Of a stretch of 55,746 bases of DNA, positions 43,478 to 51,249 are shown in pieces. The first letter of the stretch is position 1; every line of letters begins with the position of its first letter. Location: the NCBI RefSeq assembly GCF_000743715.1, contig NZ_JQEY01000017.1, positions 1 through 55,746 of the forward strand, given 5' to 3'. This DNA is from Palleronia rufa (GTDB lineage: Bacteria > Pseudomonadota > Alphaproteobacteria > Rhodobacterales > Rhodobacteraceae). The translations under genes were made by a program, and so were the position numbers. The notes beneath the pieces are model-generated. The model worked only from the letters and a program-made list of their open reading frames with translations, ran no database searches and was not told where the DNA came from.

Positions 43478-43794
43478 GCGATCCTCCACCCGGTCGACGA
43501 TCCTGAAGGCTTTCGACCTCGACGGGCTTCCCATGGCGATCGATTGCATGGTCGACCGGTGCATCCGGCCTGTGATGCGCCAGGTCGCCTCCGGTGACGA
43601 ACCCAGACCCATGAGCGTCTCGGCAGGGTCCGAACGCCGCTGCCGCCAAGGATTATGAGACATCTAATTTATTGACGGCCCCTATCCGGCATCCTAAGAA
43701 ACGTAGCTATCTAAGGATGTGCCGCTCGCGGGTTCTCGACGCGCGGGTCGCAAGGGCGGGAGGCCCGGCGCGTCCACGTTCTGGGAGGAACTCG
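43478..43794. promoter_or_regulatory. Control region of the TAXI transporter, with operator sites 5 and 6
   Basis: The first half (to about 43650) holds nothing I recognise. A promoter TTGACG (43672-43677), 17 bases, TAAGAA (43695-43700) is flanked by ATGAG-ACAT-CTAAT (43655-43668), just ahead of the -35, and CGTAG-CTAT-CTAAG (43702-43715), at the transcription start. Two sites placed this way are typical of repression. GGGAGGAA before 43795 is the ribosome binding site. Confidence 0.7.
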
Positions 43795-44775
43795 ATGAGA
43801 CATTTCTTTCTCGCCGCGACGCTCGGCGCCGCACTCGCCGCACCCGCTCAGGCGGAGCCAGTCAACCTGACGCTCTCCGGCGGCAACCCCGGCGGGCTCT
43901 GGTCCCTTCTCGGAGCCGGGATCGACCGTGCGGCCAAGGCCGACGACGAAGGCTCCGTCGTGACCTATCAGGCGACCGGGGGCGGCTTCGCCAACATCGC
44001 GCTTCTGGGCCGCAACGCCACCGACCTGGGCCTCGTCCACGACGCCGAGGCGCAGATCGCGCTGCAAGGGGGCGAGCCGTTCAACGCGCCGATCGAGAAC
44101 ATGCGGGCCATCGGCTACATGTACAACTGGGCGCCGATGCACTTCTTCCTCGATGCCGGCATGGCCGAGGAATACGGCATCGACAGCCTCGACGACATCG
44201 CGGGCTCCGGCGCGCCGATCCGCATCGGCATCAACCGCTCGGGCAACATCACCTCGAACGTCGCGCTCGCCATGCTGGAGCAGGTCGGCATCACCGAGGA
44301 GTCGCTGTCGGAGGCGGGCGGCCAGTTCGTGCGCGCGGGCGCCAACGAGCAGGGCGAGCTGATCCAGGACGGCCGTCTCGACATGATCACCAACGGCATC
44401 TTCATCAACCACTCCTCGTTCCGGGCCGTCGACGAGAATTCGAACGTCGTGCTGCTGAGCGTCCCACAGGAGGTGATCGACGCCACCAACGAGATGTTCG
44501 GTACCGGCACGATGACGATCCCGGCGGGCAGCTACAGCAATCAGGAAGCCGACGTGGCCTCGGTCGCGCTCGGTGCGGTGCTGGTCGCCACGGACGCGAT
44601 GGACGACGCGACGGCTGCTTCCCTCGCGACCTCGCTCGTCAACAACATCGACGAGGTGCGCGCCGTGCACGGCTCGATGGCGTCCCTGACGCCGGAGCTG
44701 CTGACCTCGGTCGACGTGCTGGAGATCCACCCGGGCGCGGCCCAGGTCTACCGCGACGCCGGTTTGCTGAATTGA
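43795..44775 (+). CDS. TAXI-family TRAP transporter solute-binding protein
   Basis: A 326-residue periplasmic protein with a signal peptide (MRHFFLAATLGAALAAPAQA). The mature start VNLTLSGGNPGGLWSLLGAGIDRAAK is the family's N-terminal signature, followed by VVTYQATGGGFANIALLGRNATDLGLVHD. TAXI proteins bind a small carboxylate and deliver it to a fused DctQM-type permease. The permease gene follows directly, overlapping the stop as TTGA. Given the operators and neighbours, phthalate or a related aromatic acid is a plausible ligand, but TAXI ligands are poorly known. Confidence 0.92.
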   Translation: MRHFFLAATLGAALAAPAQAEPVNLTLSGGNPGGLWSLLGAGIDRAAKADDEGSVVTYQATGGGFANIALLGRNATDLGLVHDAEAQIALQGGEPFNAPIENMRAIGYMYNWAPMHFFLDAGMAEEYGIDSLDDIAGSGAPIRIGINRSGNITSNVALAMLEQVGITEESLSEAGGQFVRAGANEQGELIQDGRLDMITNGIFINHSSFRAVDENSNVVLLSVPQEVIDATNEMFGTGTMTIPAGSYSNQEADVASVALGAVLVATDAMDDATAASLATSLVNNIDEVRAVHGSMASLTPELLTSVDVLEIHPGAAQVYRDAGLLN

Positions 44776-46679
44776 TCGGATCGCTCGTCGCCACCGGCCG
44801 CAGGCGCAAGCTTGCGGCCGGAACCAAGGTCGGCGTCACCCTGGCGGCGGCGGCCTTCTCCGCTTGGGTCATCTACGCGAACCTGTTCACGATCTCCGAC
44901 CCACTCGTCCTGGGGATCCTGTTCGTCTCCGGCGTCTACGCGATCATGTTCGTGGCCATCGGCGCGACGCCGGGCGCCCCCGACCGCGTGCCGTTCTACG
45001 ACTGGGCGCTCAGCGCGCTGAGCCTCGCCTGCGGCGTCTTCTTCTTCGTCAACGCGACCGCCATCGCCGACCGAATCAGCCTTCTCGACCCGTTCACGCC
45101 CGCGCAGTTCGCCTTTGGCACTGCCCTGATGCTCCTCACGCTCGAGGCCACGCGTCGTTCGACCGGCATGGGGCTGACCGGCGTCGTGCTCGCCTTTCTC
45201 GCCTACAACTGGTTCGGCTACCTGCTGCCGCCGCCTTTCGGGCACGGGGTCAGCGATTTCAGCTACCTGCTCGACATCCTGGTCTTCACCACCGACGGCA
45301 TCTTCGGCGTGCCGGTGCAGGTCGTGGCCAGCTACGTCTTCCTCTTCGTCATGTTCGGCACCTTCCTCGCGAAGGCCGGGGGCGGGGACTTCTTCTTCAA
45401 TCTCGCCGCCCTCGTCACCGGACGCGCGCGCGGCGGACCCGCCAAGATCGCCGTGATCTCCTCGGGCCTCTACGGCACGATGTCGGGCAGCCCGACCTCG
45501 GACGTGGTGGCGACCGGCTCGATCACCATCCCCGTGATGAAGCGCCTGGGCTACACGCCCCGCTTCGCCGCGGGGGTCGAGGTCGCGGCCTCCACCGGCG
45601 GCAGCGCGATGCCGCCCATCATGGGCTCCGCCGCCTTCATCCTCGCCGAGTACACGGGCACCGCCTACAACGAGGTCGTCCTCGCCGCCATCGTGCCCGC
45701 GCTCCTCTACTACGTGGGCGTCTTCGGTCAGGTCCATCTGCGCGCCGTCAAGGACGACCTGCGCCCGTCGGAGGACGAGGTGCCCTCCGCGCTCGAGACC
45801 TTCCGCGAGGGCTGGGTCTTCGTCATCCCGATCGTCGGTATCGTCTGGGCGCTGCTCTCGGGCTACTCGCCGACCTTCACCGCCGGGATCGGGGTGCTGG
45901 TCATGCTGCTGGCGTCGATGCTGACCAAGCGCACGCGGCTCACGCTCTGGCAGTGGATCGAGGGGCTGGGGGAGACGACGCTGCGCATCCTGCCCGTCGC
46001 GGGCGCCTGCGCGGCGGCCGGCCTCGTGATCGGCGGGCTGTCGATGACCGGGCTCGGCATGAAGGCCGCGAACGTCATCCTGGTGATCTCGGACGCGGAG
46101 CCGCTGGTGACGCTGTTGATCGCCGCCATCGTCACCATCGTGCTCGGCCTGGGTATGCCGACGCCCTCGGCCTACATCCTGGCCGCGGTGCTGGTCGGCC
46201 CGGCGCTGGCGCAGCTGGGCTTCCCGATCCTGCAGGCGCACATGTTCCTGCTCTACTTCGCGGTCCTCTCGGCGCTCACGCCGCCTATCGCGGTCGCGGC
46301 GCTGGCCGCCGCCGCCATCGCCGACGAGGACCCGTTCCGCATCGCCTTCACCGCCGTGCGGCTGGCCGCCATCGGCTTCTTCCTGCCCTTCGCCTTCGTC
46401 TGGAACCCGGCGCTGCTGCTGCTCGGCGGGCCGCTCGCCAACGTGGCGGCGGTGGTCTGCGGCCTGCTCGCCACCTGCGCAGTGGCCGCCGCCATCGAGG
46501 GCCATCTCGGCCGCGCCGTCCCGGCATGGGAGCGGGCGCTGCTGGCCGTCGCCGCCGTCGCCGCCATCGCGCCGGTCCCGTGGCTCGCGCCCCTGGGCGT
46601 CGTGGCGATCCTGGCCGTGTTTGGGCGGCACGCGATGCGGATGCGGGCGGAGGCGGGGCAGGCGAAGACGATGGGCTGA
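44772..46679 (+). CDS. TRAP transporter fused permease (DctQM type)
   Basis: A 635-residue membrane protein with numerous hydrophobic segments. A four-helix DctQ-like N-terminal part is followed by the DctM-like channel part. Typical segments are FFFNLAALVTGRARGGPAKIAVISSGLYGTMSGSPTSDVVATGSITIPVMKRLG and, later, IVTIVLGLGMPTPSAYILAAVLVGPAL and LSALTPPIAVAALAAAAIA. It works with the TAXI binding protein, using an ion gradient. The start is TTG at 44772, overlapping the TAXI stop. The frame is open far upstream, but that part is shadow of the TAXI gene. Confidence 0.92.
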   Translation: MIGSLVATGRRRKLAAGTKVGVTLAAAAFSAWVIYANLFTISDPLVLGILFVSGVYAIMFVAIGATPGAPDRVPFYDWALSALSLACGVFFFVNATAIADRISLLDPFTPAQFAFGTALMLLTLEATRRSTGMGLTGVVLAFLAYNWFGYLLPPPFGHGVSDFSYLLDILVFTTDGIFGVPVQVVASYVFLFVMFGTFLAKAGGGDFFFNLAALVTGRARGGPAKIAVISSGLYGTMSGSPTSDVVATGSITIPVMKRLGYTPRFAAGVEVAASTGGSAMPPIMGSAAFILAEYTGTAYNEVVLAAIVPALLYYVGVFGQVHLRAVKDDLRPSEDEVPSALETFREGWVFVIPIVGIVWALLSGYSPTFTAGIGVLVMLLASMLTKRTRLTLWQWIEGLGETTLRILPVAGACAAAGLVIGGLSMTGLGMKAANVILVISDAEPLVTLLIAAIVTIVLGLGMPTPSAYILAAVLVGPALAQLGFPILQAHMFLLYFAVLSALTPPIAVAALAAAAIADEDPFRIAFTAVRLAAIGFFLPFAFVWNPALLLLGGPLANVAAVVCGLLATCAVAAAIEGHLGRAVPAWERALLAVAAVAAIAPVPWLAPLGVVAILAVFGRHAMRMRAEAGQAKTMG

Positions 46680-46758
46680 CCGCTTCGGCCGGGCGGCCCG
46701 CTGGAGGAGACCGACGACGCACGGCCCGACGGTCGGGCCAATCCGAAGGGAGGATGCC

Positions 46759-48183
46759 ATGAACGGACCCATCACACGGAGACCGGCGCGCAGGCTCTGC
46801 GCCACGCTCTCGACCCTTGCCCTGCTGTCCGGCGCGGCCGCCGCGCAGGACGACCCCGCGATCCGTCAGCATGATGGCGTGCTGCCGGACGGCACGGCCT
46901 GGATGATCCGCGTGCCCGGGGAGTGGAACGGCGTGCTGCTGCGCGACCTCGACTTCGTCAGCAACGCGGATTCCGGCAATGCCGGGCCGCGCTACGACGA
47001 CCTCCTGGGCCGCGGCTACGCCTTCGCCGGGCTCGCCCGCCATCCGCTGCGCACCTGGCAGTACGACCCCGCGCGCGAGATCGCCAACCTGGAGCGCGTG
47101 CAGGAGATCTTCGCCGAGACCGAGCGCGCGCCCGACCGGGTGCTGCAATACGGCTGCTCGGGCGGCGGGCTGGACGGGCTGGCCTCGGCCGAGGCCTTCG
47201 CCGGCCCGATCGACGGCGCCGTGGTCCTGGCGGCGCACACGCCGGTCTGGATCATGAGCAGCTTCCTCGACGGCTGGTTCGCGATGCAGGCCCTGCTGAC
47301 CGACACCTATGTCGGTTCGGGGCAGGGCGCGGCGGACGACCTGCGGATCGTCGGCCTGCCGAACGCGGGCGCGGGCGACCCGTCCTTGCCCGACATCCAG
47401 GCCGCCTGGCGCGCGGCCATAGAGGCGGCGGGCGAGACGCCCGAGGGGCGCGCGCGCCTGGCGCTTGCCTTCGCGCTCGGCCAGTGGTCGCCCTGGATGG
47501 TGGAGGGGACCGAACTGCCCGATGCCGCCGACACGCAGGCGATGGCGGACATGATCGTCGCCTCGGCGCTGCGCATCGCGGGCAATGTCGGCGGCAGCTC
47601 GCGGCTCCTGTTCGAGAACGCGGCCTCGGGCCAGCAGCTCTCGGGCAACGAGGGCATGGACTACGCCGCCTTCTACGACAACGCCGCGCCCGCGATGAAG
47701 GGCGTGGTCGAGGCGCTGATGGCGGAGGCCGGGCTCGACCTCGCCGCCGAGATCGCGCGCGTCGACGCCCATCCCCGAATCGCCGCCTCGGATTACGCGC
47801 TCGACTGGTGGGCCGAGCCGGGCCGCACGACGACCGGCGCGCTGGAGGTTCCCGCGATCCGGCTGCACATGCTGGGCGACTGGGCCATCCCGTACACGCT
47901 CATGCAGGGATACGGCATGCTCGTGGAGGAGGTCGGGACGGACGACCTCTACCGCCAGGCGCTCGTGCAGGGCACGGGCCATTGCGAGTTCATGCCCGCC
48001 GAGAGCAGCGCCGCAGTCGAAGCGCTCGTGGAGCGGCTCGATACCGGCGCCTGGCCCGAGACCACGCCCGAGGCGCTCAACGCACGCGGCGCCGCGCTCG
48101 AGACCGGCACCGAGCCGCGCTTCGTGGAGATGGGGGCCTGGGCGGTCGAGGCGTATAACCGTCCCTGGACGCCTGGTGGCTGA
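46759..48183 (+). CDS. Secreted alpha/beta hydrolase
   Basis: A 474-residue exported hydrolase with a signal peptide (hydrophobic run ending GAAAAQ). The nucleophile elbow is QYGCSGGG (Ser134). The acid is probably in HMLGDWAIPY and the His in GTGHCEFMP near residue 410. WNGVLLRDLDF is the early strand. It most resembles tannase/feruloyl-esterase-like or polyester-type hydrolases, but the family is not certain. It lies 79 bases after the TRAP permease. An extracytoplasmic esterase beside an acid transporter suggests that it releases aromatic acids from esters, such as phthalate esters. GGGAGGATGCC precedes the ATG. Confidence 0.75.
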   Translation: MNGPITRRPARRLCATLSTLALLSGAAAAQDDPAIRQHDGVLPDGTAWMIRVPGEWNGVLLRDLDFVSNADSGNAGPRYDDLLGRGYAFAGLARHPLRTWQYDPAREIANLERVQEIFAETERAPDRVLQYGCSGGGLDGLASAEAFAGPIDGAVVLAAHTPVWIMSSFLDGWFAMQALLTDTYVGSGQGAADDLRIVGLPNAGAGDPSLPDIQAAWRAAIEAAGETPEGRARLALAFALGQWSPWMVEGTELPDAADTQAMADMIVASALRIAGNVGGSSRLLFENAASGQQLSGNEGMDYAAFYDNAAPAMKGVVEALMAEAGLDLAAEIARVDAHPRIAASDYALDWWAEPGRTTTGALEVPAIRLHMLGDWAIPYTLMQGYGMLVEEVGTDDLYRQALVQGTGHCEFMPAESSAAVEALVERLDTGAWPETTPEALNARGAALETGTEPRFVEMGAWAVEAYNRPWTPGG

Positions 48184-48219
48184 GCCGGACGACCGCGCCC
48201 GCGATTCCTACCGCCCTGG

Positions 48220-49425
48220 ATGACGGCGGCGGCGCGCGCGGCGCGACTCCTCTCCGACAAGCGCTGGCGAGGCTGGATGATCCAAGCGCTCGCGCTTGCC
48301 GGGCTGACGCTCGTCCTGGGCTGGCTGCTGTCCAACCTGACCGAGAACCTCGCGCGCTCGGGGCTCGGCTTCTCCTTCGACTTCCTCGGAAGGCCGACGG
48401 GCTACGACATCAACCAGCGGCCAATCCCCTACGACGCGGCGGACACGCATCTGCGCGCGGCCCTGGTCGGCGCGGTCAACACGATGATCGTCGCCGTCCT
48501 GGCTTGCGCGACCGCAACCATGTTGGGCGTCGTGGGCGGCGTCCTGCGCCTGTCGGGCAGCTGGATCGTGGCGCGCCTGATGGCGGTCTACGTCGAGGCC
48601 TTCCGCAACGTCCCGCTGCTGATCTGGATCATCGTGGTCTTCACGGTGATCGCCAACGTCCTCCCCGCCCCGAGCGCCTTTCGCGGCGACGACCCGGCGG
48701 CCGACATGCTGCTGGGCCTCATCGCCGTCACCAACCGCGGCGTCTACGTGCCCCTGCCCGTCCTTGCGGCGGTCGAGTCCCAGGGGTGGGGCTGGATGGT
48801 CGTGCTGGGCGTGCTGGCAGGCTCCGCCCTCCTGACCCGCGCGCTCGGCCTTTGGGCCGCGAGGCGGCAGGCGGTGTCGGGCCTCCGCCCGCGGACGTGG
48901 CCCGCGATCCTCGCCATCTGGGCCCTGCCGCTCGCGGCCGCGCTCTGGGCGCTCGGCCTGTCCTGGGACCTGCCTGCGCTCCGGGGCTTCAACTTCGTCG
49001 GCGGCCTGCAGCTCCGCAACTCGCTCATCGCGCTCTGGCTCGCGTTGTCGCTCTATACCGGGGCCTTCATCGCCGAGAACGTGCGGGCAGGCATCCTCGC
49101 CGTCGATCGCGGCCAGGCGGAGGCCGCGACCGCGCTCGGGCTGACCCCGCGACGGACCATGCGCGTCGTGATCCTGCCGCAGGCGCTGCGCGTGATCGTG
49201 CCGCCGCTGATCTCGGCCTACCTGAACGTGGTCAAGAACTCGTCTCTCGCGGTGGCCGTCGGGTATCTCGACATCACAGGCACGCTGGGTGGCATCACGC
49301 TGAACCAGACGGGCCGGGCGCTGGAATGCGTGCTGCTGTTGATGGCCTTCTACCTGACCGTCAGCCTCGCAATCAGTGCTGTGATGAACCTCTACGGCCG
49401 GTCCGTTGCGCTGCCAGAGCGCTGA
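48220..49425 (+). CDS. Amino-acid ABC transporter permease (AapQ/BztB-like), orphan
   Basis: A 401-residue inner-membrane permease. The first segment ends WLLSNLTENLARSGLGFSFDFLGRPTGYDI, a signature of general L-amino-acid permeases. The conserved coupling loop EAATALGLTPRRTMRVVILPQALRVIVPPLISAYLNVVKNSSL lies near the C-terminus. Family members work with a second permease (AapM/BztC), an ATPase (AapP/BztD) and a binding protein (AapJ/BztA). None of those genes is present here, so this copy is orphaned or borrows partners from elsewhere. It follows the hydrolase by 36 bases. The start is ATG at 48220, with no strong ribosome binding site. Confidence 0.88.
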   Translation: MTAAARAARLLSDKRWRGWMIQALALAGLTLVLGWLLSNLTENLARSGLGFSFDFLGRPTGYDINQRPIPYDAADTHLRAALVGAVNTMIVAVLACATATMLGVVGGVLRLSGSWIVARLMAVYVEAFRNVPLLIWIIVVFTVIANVLPAPSAFRGDDPAADMLLGLIAVTNRGVYVPLPVLAAVESQGWGWMVVLGVLAGSALLTRALGLWAARRQAVSGLRPRTWPAILAIWALPLAAALWALGLSWDLPALRGFNFVGGLQLRNSLIALWLALSLYTGAFIAENVRAGILAVDRGQAEAATALGLTPRRTMRVVILPQALRVIVPPLISAYLNVVKNSSLAVAVGYLDITGTLGGITLNQTGRALECVLLLMAFYLTVSLAISAVMNLYGRSVALPER

Positions 49426-49735
49426 TCGCCGAAATAGGGTCGGTCGGGCAGCTCGCGTCCGACACCTCCGAGCGCAGCCATTCCGTCAACGCCTTGTAAT
49501 CGCCAATTCCCTGGATCGCAGATAGGGTAATCGAACGGCAGGCGATCAGATAGACTAGGACTAGTCTACCGATTGTATGCAAGCACCGAACGGGTCGCGG
49601 TTCGCCGGCCGATCATCCAGGTTACCCAGGTTGGCGCGCACGCCCGCTCCGCAGGAGCAATGATTGGGAACCTCCATTAAGGTGGAAGGACTACGCGTAT
49701 CGTGGAACGGTTCTATAAGTATGCCGCCGCTACGC
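49426..49735. other. Gene-free interval with an 18-base palindrome
   Basis: No gene is supported. The perfect palindrome TAGACTAG-GA-CTAGTCTA occupies 49551-49568 and is the strongest signal here. The interval separates the catabolic island from a toxin-antitoxin/resolvase module and may mark one edge of the inserted cargo. No transposase or target duplication was found. Confidence 0.55.
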
Positions 49736-50032
49736 CTATGCGGCCTTCTCGACGCCGAGCTTCACGGCGAGCCCGGCGCGAGCCGACAGGTCGACGAGGG
49801 CGTCGAGGCTAAACTTGGCGATCTTCCCGCGCAGCAGGTCGTTCAGCCGCGGCTGGGTGACCCCGAGCCGCTCGGCGGCCTTCGCCTGCGTCAGGCCCCA
49901 GGATCGGACCTCCTGTTCGACGACGGTCAGGAGTTCGGAGCGCAACCGCATGTTGGCCGCTTCCTCGGGCGTGTCTTCGATGGCATCCCAAACGGAGTTG
50001 AAGGACTGCACTTCCATATCGTTGTCAGTCAT
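49736..50032 (-). CDS. XRE-family antitoxin (HigA-like)
   Basis: A 98-residue protein with a Cro/C1-type helix-turn-helix in the middle: WGLTQAKAAERLGVTQPRLNDLLRGKIAKFSLDALVDLSARAG. The N-terminal acidic segment may cover the toxin. It is second in the pair, after the toxin, as in HigBA systems. Its start overlaps the toxin stop (ATGA). The antitoxin would neutralise the toxin and, by binding the operator upstream, repress both genes. Confidence 0.85.
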   Translation of the reverse strand: MTDNDMEVQSFNSVWDAIEDTPEEAANMRLRSELLTVVEQEVRSWGLTQAKAAERLGVTQPRLNDLLRGKIAKFSLDALVDLSARAGLAVKLGVEKAA

Positions 50033-50370
50033 CGCTTCTTCTCCTTCATCCGCATTGCGGTGAACATTCGTAGCCGATCGTTCGCCAGATCAAGGTCGCG
50101 CTTCGGGGTCTTCTGCGCCTTCTTCTCGAACGCGTGCAGCACGACGACGGCGTCGGCGAGCTGAGCTACGTACAGGATGCGGAAGGCTCCGCCGTCCTCG
50201 CGGATGCGGATCTCCCGGACGCCAGACCCGACCGTGGCCATCGGCTTCCAGTCGCTTGGCTCCAGACCCTGCTGGACCTTGTGCAGCTGCACGCCTGCTT
50301 CCTTCCGCGCGCCTTCGGGAAAGGATCGCACCTGGTCGAGGGCGTCGCCGAGGAACACGATCTGCTTCAT
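50029..50370 (-). CDS. HigB/Gp49-like toxin of a type II toxin-antitoxin pair
   Basis: A 113-residue RelE/ParE-fold protein of the phage Gp49-like/HigB group. MKQIVFLGDALDQVRSFPEGARKEAGVQLHKVQQGL is the first helix pair, followed by VREIRIREDGGAFRILYVAQLADAVVVLHAFEKKAQKTP, the strand core with the Lys/Thr end typical of this group. It probably cleaves mRNA at the ribosome. With the downstream antitoxin it would act in plasmid maintenance. The start ATG at 50370 lies just below an AT-rich operator. Confidence 0.85.
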   Translation of the reverse strand: MKQIVFLGDALDQVRSFPEGARKEAGVQLHKVQQGLEPSDWKPMATVGSGVREIRIREDGGAFRILYVAQLADAVVVLHAFEKKAQKTPKRDLDLANDRLRMFTAMRMKEKKR

Positions 50371-50378
50371 GCAGTCTC

Positions 50379-50396
50379 TATATCGAATCAGATATA
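50379..50396. promoter_or_regulatory. Operator candidate between the toxin gene and the resolvase (TATATC-GAATCA-GATATA)
   Basis: Perfect 6-base arms around a 6-base centre, 8 bases upstream of the toxin start. A TATAAT box (50393-50398) reads toward the resolvase at 50442. One regulator, probably the XRE antitoxin, could therefore affect both directions. Confidence 0.6.
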
Positions 50397-50441
50397 ATCA
50401 GGCAAGCTGATCCGGGTTCAACCCCAGAGGAGAACCCGACG

Positions 50442-51065
50442 ATGAGCATTTCATGGAACGGCGAGAATGCCCCCGTCCCGCCAGGCAGCAGCTACGGCTA
50501 CGCCAGGGTGTCGACCACGGACCAGGATCTCGATGTGCAGTACGATGCGTTGGAAAAAGCGGGATGTCGCGTGATCCGCGCCGAGAAGGTCTCCGGCACC
50601 TCGGTGCGGGGCAGGGACGAACTGCGCACGCTCCTCGACTTCATCCGGCCCGGAGACGAACTGGTCGTCACGCGCGTGGATCGGCTGGCGCGGTCGATGG
50701 GTGATCTGCAGGACATCATCCGCGAGCTGAAGGCGAAGGGCGCGACGCTCAGGGCGACAGAGCAGCCGATCGACACATCCACGCCTGCCGGCAAGGCGTT
50801 CCTCGACATGCTGGGTGTCTTCGCCGAGTTCGAGACCAACCTGCGCCGCGAACGCCAGATGGAGGGTATCGCCAAAGCGAAGGCCCGGGGCGTCTATAAG
50901 GGCCGGAAAGCATCGATCAACGTCGAGGAGGTCCGCCGCCTGCTGGCCGAGGGCGTCCGGCCGAGCGCAGTCGCACGGCAGCTCGGCATCAGCCGAACGA
51001 GCGTTTGGCGGGTGAGCCGACCTGTCTCGGCCGACGCTCCAATCGAAGCGACGCCCGCGACCTGA
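50442..51065 (+). CDS. Serine recombinase (resolvase/invertase family)
   Basis: A 207-residue serine recombinase. The catalytic Ser is in YARVSTTDQ at about residue 24. The conserved arginines lie in VVTRVDRLARSMGDLQDII, and FLDMLGVFAEFETNLRRERQMEGI is the dimerisation helix. The C-terminal Hin-like DNA-binding helix-turn-helix is VRRLLAEGVRPSAVARQLGISRTSVWRV. It may resolve plasmid multimers or be left over from a Tn3-type element; no transposase or IR ends accompany it. AGAGGAGAACCCG precedes the ATG. Confidence 0.93.
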   Translation: MSISWNGENAPVPPGSSYGYARVSTTDQDLDVQYDALEKAGCRVIRAEKVSGTSVRGRDELRTLLDFIRPGDELVVTRVDRLARSMGDLQDIIRELKAKGATLRATEQPIDTSTPAGKAFLDMLGVFAEFETNLRRERQMEGIAKAKARGVYKGRKASINVEEVRRLLAEGVRPSAVARQLGISRTSVWRVSRPVSADAPIEATPAT

Positions 51066-51249
51066 TCGAAAGCCGGGACCGTTCCGCAGGGGTCGGTCCT
51101 GGCCGCGTCACGGGATGAGACCCGTAGGGAACGGTGCTGAGCCGTTTCCGAAGTGCACGTTTGCGAGACGATGAAACAGCCAAGCCCGGGCCGGCATGCG
51201 AACCCGAACGGGCGTCGGGGCGTGCGACGGTCGCGCCCGGACGGGGCCG

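Noticed and set aside
43719-46679. A 986-residue transporter starting upstream of the TAXI gene
   Set aside because: The extra N-terminal part is out-of-frame reading of the TAXI gene and rich in Arg. The membrane protein begins at TTG 44772.
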